A DNA stretch of 19,893 bases from an uncultured Alphaproteobacteria bacterium (GTDB lineage Bacteria > Pseudomonadota > Alphaproteobacteria > HIMB59 > GCA-002718135): contig CACNCW010000018.1 of the NCBI GenBank assembly GCA_902619055.1, positions 1-19,893 on the forward strand. The letters are read 5' to 3'. The translations under genes were made by a program, and so were the position numbers. Shown one piece after another: positions 15,186 through 19,893 of this stretch. Positions within the stretch are counted from its first letter, which is position 1; each line of letters starts with the position of its first letter. The notes beneath the pieces are model-generated. The model searched no databases. It was not told the origin of the DNA and worked only from the letters and a program-made list of their open reading frames with translations.

Positions 15186-16976
15186 TTATTGTTTATCTTT
15201 ATTAATCCACCAAGACTCAATTACAATTCCGTAAAGTGGAATTGCGTCTGGGTATTCAAAAAAATTCCAATAAGCAATTCTGTCTTTGTTGCTATGATAA
15301 AGAGGAACAACATAGTGACCCCATAACAATACTCTATCAAGTGCGTGGATCGCCGTTGTCAATTCTTCTCTATTTGTTGCACTAATTAGTTTTTCAATTA
15401 ATGCATCAACTGCTGGACTATTGATACCAGGATAATTTCTGCTTCCATCTTTTTGACCAACTTCTGATCCCCAATAAAATTGTTGCTCATTTCCTGGACT
15501 TAAACTGACCCCCCAATATCTTTTAATCATATCAAAATCATAACTTAACAAACGTTCTTGATACTGTGATGAATCAACAGTTCTTACATCCATTGTAATG
15601 CCAAGTTTTTTTAAATTACTTTGATAGGCTAAGGCAATTTTCTCATCAGATGGACTGACAATCAAGAACTCAAACTTGAATTCTTTTCCATCTTTTATCA
15701 GTTTTCCATTTTCAACAAACCATCCCTCTTTTTCAAGTATTTCTTTTGCTTTCAATAAATTTTTACGGTCATTACCACTTCCATCCGTAATAGGTGGCGT
15801 AAATGATTCGGTAAATACCTCTGCTGGAATTTCATCTTTCCATACATTCAGTAATTCTAACTCATTTTTTGACGGTAAGCCTGAAGAGGCTAATGGTGAA
15901 TTATCAAAATAACTATCTGTTCTCACATAAGCATTTTGATATATTGTTTTATTAATCCATTCATGATCATAGGCATAACTTAAAGCAAGTCTTACATTTC
16001 TATTATTAAATATGTCACGTCTTGTATTCATCACAAGACCATTCATTCCAACAGGTCTATCGTTATTCATTTCTGTCAGTATTACCTCTCCATTCTGAAC
16101 AGCTTTGAAATCATATTCTGATAACCAACGTTTAACATTGTACTCTCTTCTAAAGTCGTATTCACCAACCTTAAATGCTTCAACTAAGACATTTGAGTCT
16201 TTGTAATAATCATAAATAATTGTATCAAAATTATAGAGACCTTTATTTACCGGTAAATTTTTTGCCCAATAATTTTCAACGCGTTTGTATTTTATTTGAC
16301 GTCCTGGATCGAGACTATCAACTTGGTATGGACCACTGCCTAGAGGAATATCTAAAAATGTTTTTGTAACATCAAGATTTTCATAAAATTTTTTTGGAAT
16401 GATTGGAAGAAAGCCTGCAATAATAAGAGGTAATTCCTTATCTTCATTATTTTCAAAAATCATTTTTATTCCATCATTTCCAATCAATTGAGTTTCAACA
16501 ACTTTGCCATATGTTTTTTTCTGATTTGGAGTACCTTTTGTTTGAAATGTTTCTAGACTAAACAATACATCATCGCGTGTTATTGGTGAGCCATCATGAA
16601 AGGTTGCATTTGCATTTAAATAAAAAGTTATAGATGATCTATCTTCAGGCAGTTCTACTTTTTCAGCTATTAAACCATAGAGAGAGAATGCTTCATCCCA
16701 TACTCTTCTCATTAACGTATCATTAACATACCCAAGTCCAGCAGCTTTAGAACCTTTAAATGCTACTCTATTAAGATTATCAAAAGAACCATATGATCCA
16801 AATTTTACCGTTCCACCTTTAGGTGCATTTGGGTTTACATAATCTAGATTTTCAAAATCACTGGCATACTTTGGTGTTCCATGCATTGCAATACCGTGAA
16901 CTTTTTCACTGTACGCATGTTTGTTAAGTGCAATTATTGAAGTTAAAATGGCAAATGCGATTAGAAATTTTTTCAT
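15186..16976 (-). CDS. yejA: Extracellular solute-binding protein family 5, YejA-like (oligopeptide/microcin-type)
   Basis: A periplasmic binding protein for an ABC importer of peptides or peptide-like compounds. The 596-residue precursor starts with a Sec signal peptide (MKKFLIAFAILTSIIAL, ending near AYS at about residue 23). The YejA-type opening follows: HGIAMHGTPKY, then LDYVNPNAPKGGTVKFG. The family 5 core is present, including SITFYLNANATFHDGSPIT and LGSGPYQVDSLDPGR, and the length is normal. An AGGA ribosome binding site lies about 10 bases before the ATG. The usual permease and ATPase genes (yejB, yejE, yejF) are not adjacent; instead an EamA transporter and a PfkB kinase follow. It either works with a transporter encoded elsewhere or has been recruited to a different role. 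Confidence 0.9.
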   Translation of the reverse strand: MKKFLIAFAILTSIIALNKHAYSEKVHGIAMHGTPKYASDFENLDYVNPNAPKGGTVKFGSYGSFDNLNRVAFKGSKAAGLGYVNDTLMRRVWDEAFSLYGLIAEKVELPEDRSSITFYLNANATFHDGSPITRDDVLFSLETFQTKGTPNQKKTYGKVVETQLIGNDGIKMIFENNEDKELPLIIAGFLPIIPKKFYENLDVTKTFLDIPLGSGPYQVDSLDPGRQIKYKRVENYWAKNLPVNKGLYNFDTIIYDYYKDSNVLVEAFKVGEYDFRREYNVKRWLSEYDFKAVQNGEVILTEMNNDRPVGMNGLVMNTRRDIFNNRNVRLALSYAYDHEWINKTIYQNAYVRTDSYFDNSPLASSGLPSKNELELLNVWKDEIPAEVFTESFTPPITDGSGNDRKNLLKAKEILEKEGWFVENGKLIKDGKEFKFEFLIVSPSDEKIALAYQSNLKKLGITMDVRTVDSSQYQERLLSYDFDMIKRYWGVSLSPGNEQQFYWGSEVGQKDGSRNYPGINSPAVDALIEKLISATNREELTTAIHALDRVLLWGHYVVPLYHSNKDRIAYWNFFEYPDAIPLYGIVIESWWINKDKQ

Positions 16977-17044
16977 AGATATATCCTATCAAAAAAAAGA
17001 CAGATTTGTAATGAAATATAAATTTTAAAAATTATATAAATAGA

Positions 17045-17452
17045 ATGCAAACCCTTAAATTAATTTCGGTACTTATAATATTATGTATTGGACATAGTAT
17101 TCATGCAGCAGAAGTTGATATTTTTAAAGGTATGAAACTATATGCTGAAAATTGTGCAGGGTGTCATATGGGTAATTTAGCAGGTCATGAAGAGTGGGAT
17201 AAATCGTTAGATGAAGATGGTCATAGAAGAGCACCTCCTCTTAATGGCACTGGGCATACTTGGCACCACTCTCCTGCACAATTATTTCATGTCATTAAAT
17301 ATGGTTTTAAAAAATCAAATCCTGATTATGAAGGTAAAATGCTTGGTAATGATGCGTTATCAGATGAAGATGTTTGGTCTATTCTTGAATTTATCAAAAG
17401 TACATGGCCAGAAAAAATACTAAATAAATATAACTCCCATTTTAAAAGCTAA
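17045..17452 (+). CDS. Small periplasmic c-type cytochrome
   Basis: A monoheme class I cytochrome c that should carry electrons in the periplasm. The 135-residue precursor has a signal peptide (about 1-22, SIHAA before EVDIF). The heme site is CAGCH at 37-41, with His41 as proximal ligand. The likely distal ligand is Met99 in EGKMLGND, and DEDVWSILEFIKSTWP forms the C-terminal helix. A His-rich loop, APPLNGTGHTWHHSP (63-77), lies between; this pattern recurs in alphaproteobacterial cytochromes of unclear partner. It is divergent from yejA across 68 bases and stands 51 bases before msrP on the same strand, so it may be co-transcribed with msrPQ. It is complete and looks functional; the partner is unknown. 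Confidence 0.88.
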   Translation: MQTLKLISVLIILCIGHSIHAAEVDIFKGMKLYAENCAGCHMGNLAGHEEWDKSLDEDGHRRAPPLNGTGHTWHHSPAQLFHVIKYGFKKSNPDYEGKMLGNDALSDEDVWSILEFIKSTWPEKILNKYNSHFKS

Positions 17453-17503
17453 GATTATTAAAGCAAATCTTCAATTTTAATATTTAAGATATATATTATT
17501 ATT

Positions 17504-18421
17504 ATGAAAATTTTAGGATCTGAAATCACCCCCTATAAGACATATTTAAATAGACGTAAGTTTATAAAGGGATCTTTAGCTAGCGCCATGCTAGCAACGG
17601 TTACCTCATCAGCATTTGCAAACCACGATAGTGATCTTTCAATTTATACTAAAAATCTAAATGAAAACGACAAACTTAATTCTTACGAAGAAATCACAAC
17701 GTACAATAATTTTTATGAGTTTGGAACTCATAAAAAACATCCCCATTTAAATTCTGGAAATTTTAAACCTAGGCCATGGACAATAAAAATAGATGGTCTT
17801 GTGAAAAAGCCTCAAACATTTGACTTAGAAAAAATTTTATCAAATGTAACAATAGAAGATAGGGTTTATAGATTAAGATGTGTTGAAGCATGGTCCATGG
17901 TTATTCCTTGGCAAGGTTTTCAGTTATCTGAACTTATAAAAATGGTCGAACCTTTAAGCTCTGCTAAGTATGTTCAATTTGTAACTGTATTCAGGCCGGA
18001 AGAAATGCCAGGTCAGCAAAAGAGAACAATCATTTGGCCATATAGAGAAGGGCTTCGAATGGATGAGGCAATGAATCCTTTAACAATATTAGCAACTGGA
18101 TTGTATGGTCATGAAATGCCTAATCAAAATGGTGCACCCATAAGATTAGTTGTTCCATGGAAGTATGGTTTCAAATCAATTAAATCAATTGTGGAAATTA
18201 GATTTTTAGATACACAACCTGAAACATCTTGGGAAACTTTAGCTCCTTGGGAATATGGTTTTTATGCTAATGTTAATCCTAATGTTAACCATCCAAGATG
18301 GAGTCAAGGAACAGAGAGACGAATTGGAGAGTTTAAAAGAAGAGAAACACTTATGTTTAATGGCTATGAAAAAGAAGTAGCGCATCTCTACAAAGATTTA
18401 GATTTAACTAAATTTTATTAA
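17504..18421 (+). CDS. msrP: Periplasmic protein-methionine-sulfoxide reductase, molybdopterin subunit
   Basis: MsrP (YedY) reduces methionine sulfoxide in oxidised envelope proteins, using a molybdopterin cofactor and electrons from MsrQ. The 305-residue precursor has a strong Tat signal, NRRKFIKG (16-23), with a hydrophobic stretch and a cleavage site after AFA (37-39), in keeping with export after cofactor loading. The molybdenum-binding Cys is Cys126 in RLRCVEAWSMVIPWQG. Other conserved segments are YVQFVT, GLYGHEMPNQNGAPIRLVVP and WKYGFKSIKSI, typical of the sulfite-oxidase fold. Length is normal. msrQ starts 3 bases after the stop, the standard msrPQ arrangement. A cytochrome c gene precedes it. 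Molybdenum cofactor genes are not in the window. Confidence 0.95.
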   Translation: MKILGSEITPYKTYLNRRKFIKGSLASAMLATVTSSAFANHDSDLSIYTKNLNENDKLNSYEEITTYNNFYEFGTHKKHPHLNSGNFKPRPWTIKIDGLVKKPQTFDLEKILSNVTIEDRVYRLRCVEAWSMVIPWQGFQLSELIKMVEPLSSAKYVQFVTVFRPEEMPGQQKRTIIWPYREGLRMDEAMNPLTILATGLYGHEMPNQNGAPIRLVVPWKYGFKSIKSIVEIRFLDTQPETSWETLAPWEYGFYANVNPNVNHPRWSQGTERRIGEFKRRETLMFNGYEKEVAHLYKDLDLTKFY

Positions 18422-18424
18422 TGA

Positions 18425-19030
18425 ATGTTTTCAACAAGAAATTTTAATCGCAGTAAACCTGTCTTATTTATTTTAATTCTATTTCCAAGCCTACTCTGGG
18501 CGTACCAATTTGTTACTGGGAATCTTGGAGTAAATCCAATTGAAAAACTAATGGATGAGTTAGGTCTAATGGCACTCAGATTAATAATAATAACTCTAAT
18601 GATTACTACTCTATCAAATATTAAACCTTTAAAATCGATAGTTGTATTACGAAGAATGATTGGACTTTTTGCTTTCTATTATGTCTGTTTGCATTTCTCC
18701 ACTTACATAGTTTTAGATCATTTTTTAGATATACAATTTATCATACAAGATATTATAAAAAGACCATTTATAACTTTTGGTTTTATAAGTTTTCTTTTTT
18801 TAATACCGCTTGCTAGCACTTCAACAAACAATATGATTAAGCGATTAGGTTTTAAATTATGGAAGAAAATTCATTATTTAATTTACCCAGTAGCCATTCT
18901 GGCTAGTATGCATTTTTATGTTTTAGTTCGCGCTGATAAAACTGAACCAGTCATTTATATGGGAATAATTATCCTCTTGTTACTTCACAGAATATTTAAA
19001 AGACTTACTCGTCCTCAGTTGGCTCAGTAA
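18425..19030 (+). CDS. msrQ: MsrQ, heme-binding membrane subunit of the MsrPQ system
   Basis: Inner-membrane heme b protein that passes electrons, from quinol or a flavin reductase, to MsrP. The 201 residues show six hydrophobic segments. The conserved histidines lie in CLHFSTYIVLDH (third segment) and in KIHYLIYPVAILASMHFYVL (fifth segment), where the MsrQ/YedZ family binds heme. The N-terminal NRSKPVLFILILFPSLLWAY and the GVNPIEKLMDELGLMALRLI segment are typical of the family. ATG at 18425 is 3 bases after the msrP stop; the overlapping ATG at 18421 is in another frame. The last 26 bases overlap the end of the opposing MFS gene. Confidence 0.95.
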   Translation: MFSTRNFNRSKPVLFILILFPSLLWAYQFVTGNLGVNPIEKLMDELGLMALRLIIITLMITTLSNIKPLKSIVVLRRMIGLFAFYYVCLHFSTYIVLDHFLDIQFIIQDIIKRPFITFGFISFLFLIPLASTSTNNMIKRLGFKLWKKIHYLIYPVAILASMHFYVLVRADKTEPVIYMGIIILLLLHRIFKRLTRPQLAQ

Positions 19031-19893
19031 CGGGGTTCATTTCCATACCGGCAGGACTAATATTTCGTGGTAAAGGATTGTATTGTGATTCAAGATCACG
19101 CGGTTTAGTTCTTTGTGTCATTCTATACAAACCAAACAGCCCTAGTAGTCCATGTATTAAAAATAAATAGATGTAAAAACCTACCGCTCCCAAAATTTCC
19201 ATGAATCCAGAAACAAACAAAGGTCCGATAATTGATCCAATACCAATAAGTATACCAAAGGTTGCACTTGCTGATACTATCTCATTAGGTTGTAAGAAGT
19301 CATTTGTATGAGCAACCGTAAGTGAGTACATTGGTAAACATGCAACTGAAAAAAGACCGGTAAAAATTAAGAATAATGTTAACGGCATAAAGTTTGCAAA
19401 AACAAAAAATAAACTTAAACCTGAAGCCATAAAAGAAACACCAATAAGAATAATACGCCTATCTATTCTATCTGACAAATATCCAATAGGCCATTGAGAT
19501 AGGGCACCAGCTGATGTTATAATCATCATATACAGAGAAATTTCAAATAAGCTTAAATTAATTGATGATGCATAAATTGCACCGTACCCGAAAACCGCAC
19601 TATGCGATAAACCAGTTGCTAACGCGCCAACAAAACCTAAAGGTGAAACAGTATAAAATTCTCTTAATGAAAAAAATTTAGGACTTTCCGTATTAGGTTG
19701 TTCTGTTGTAGACAAAAGAATAGGAAGAAGTGCGAATGATAATAAGATTGATACTAAAATAAATAAATCAACTTTAGCAGGATCACCTAAATTTAATAAA
19801 AATTGCCCTGCTCCAACAAACACAAAAGTAATAATCATATAAACGGAAAGTAATTGACCACGAGTTTGATTAGTTGATTTTTCATTCAACCAG
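19005..19893 (-). CDS. MFS transporter, YcaD-like, N-terminal half cut by window end
   Basis: C-terminal 296 or so residues of a major facilitator superfamily protein in the inner membrane. The visible part opens with WLNEKSTNQTRGQLLSVYMI, matching the conserved ESWLN-RG-LS-YMI loop of YcaD-like MFS proteins, so it clearly continues past the window; the TTG at 19889 is an internal leucine codon, not a start. A central loop (TTEQPNTESPKFFSLREFY) precedes the second six-helix bundle, which includes the RG-like motif GYLSDRIDRR between helices. The C-terminus is a proline-rich cytoplasmic tail ending in EPTEDE. The substrate is unknown. It overlaps the msrQ end by 26 bases tail to tail. Confidence 0.88.
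   Translation of the reverse strand, partial: WLNEKSTNQTRGQLLSVYMIITFVFVGAGQFLLNLGDPAKVDLFILVSILLSFALLPILLSTTEQPNTESPKFFSLREFYTVSPLGFVGALATGLSHSAVFGYGAIYASSINLSLFEISLYMMIITSAGALSQWPIGYLSDRIDRRIILIGVSFMASGLSLFFVFANFMPLTLFLIFTGLFSVACLPMYSLTVAHTNDFLQPNEIVSASATFGILIGIGSIIGPLFVSGFMEILGAVGFYIYLFLIHGLLGLFGLYRMTQRTKPRDLESQYNPLPRNISPAGMEMNPVTEPTEDE

Noticed and set aside
1..19893. Mobile elements, prophage genes, CRISPR arrays, toxin-antitoxin pairs, tRNA or attachment sites.
   Set aside because: No transposase, integrase, direct-repeat array, tRNA cloverleaf or defence gene was found; nearly every base is accounted for by housekeeping-type genes with uniform base composition.

Overview
The window looks like a piece of a streamlined, strongly AT-rich Gram-negative chromosome, most likely a free-living marine alphaproteobacterium of the SAR11/HIMB59 type. 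Pointers are the very low G+C, a coding density close to 100 percent, overlapping start/stop codons, tail-to-tail gene overlaps, short spacers, and alphaproteobacterial protein types (YejA-like solute-binding protein, PfkB kinase ending in a GARP motif, MsrPQ, YcaD-like MFS). The lineage is an inference; there is no rRNA or phylogenetic marker here. I see no tRNA, rRNA, CRISPR array, insertion sequence, phage gene or integration site. No gene-free stretch exceeds 300 bases; the longest (7508-7702) holds a terminator, a possible iron-regulator site and a perfect hairpin.

Layout: (1) 1-1119: the end of folK, overlapped tail to tail by a divergent TrpF-like barrel protein. (2) 1171-3755: a translationally coupled DUF1800-DUF1501 pair; the second carries a Tat signal and the first has no signal peptide. 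(3) 3782-6972: a tight nucleoside-salvage operon: cytidine deaminase, trimeric-type purine nucleoside phosphorylase, thymidine phosphorylase and an O-methyltransferase. (4) 6979-7542: a self-contained heat-shock unit: sigma-32-type promoter, ROSE-like RNA thermometer, small heat-shock protein, terminator. (5) 7543-11379: a ferric-iron ABC transporter whose binding protein and permease (fbpA, fbpB) run on the plus strand, while the ATPase (fbpC) converges from the minus strand behind an M48 metalloprotease gene. (6) 12342-16976: adenosine deaminase facing a PfkB/adenosine-kinase-like gene tail to tail; the kinase ends an operon that starts with a YejA-like peptide-binding protein and an EamA exporter. 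(7) 17045-19893: a small cytochrome c, then msrP and msrQ (periplasmic methionine sulfoxide repair), then a converging MFS transporter cut by the window end.

Several themes recur. Nucleoside salvage appears twice: the cdd-PNP-deoA operon and the adenosine deaminase/kinase pair. Protein-damage control appears as the small heat-shock protein, the M48 protease and MsrPQ. Iron uptake and periplasmic redox chemistry make up much of the rest.

Most of the window is ordinary. The best-supported non-coding signal is the heat-shock control region upstream of the small heat-shock gene. It has CTTGAA-14 nt-CCCCACAT, followed by a hairpin in which UUGCUU pairs with the ribosome binding site and leaves a bulged G, as in ROSE thermometers. 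The most open biological questions are the DUF1800/DUF1501 pair, the TrpF-like protein that keeps the catalytic Cys and Asp but has lost the phosphate-binding and Arg loops, the perfect hairpin just upstream of the fbpA ribosome binding site, and the cytochrome c beside msrPQ.
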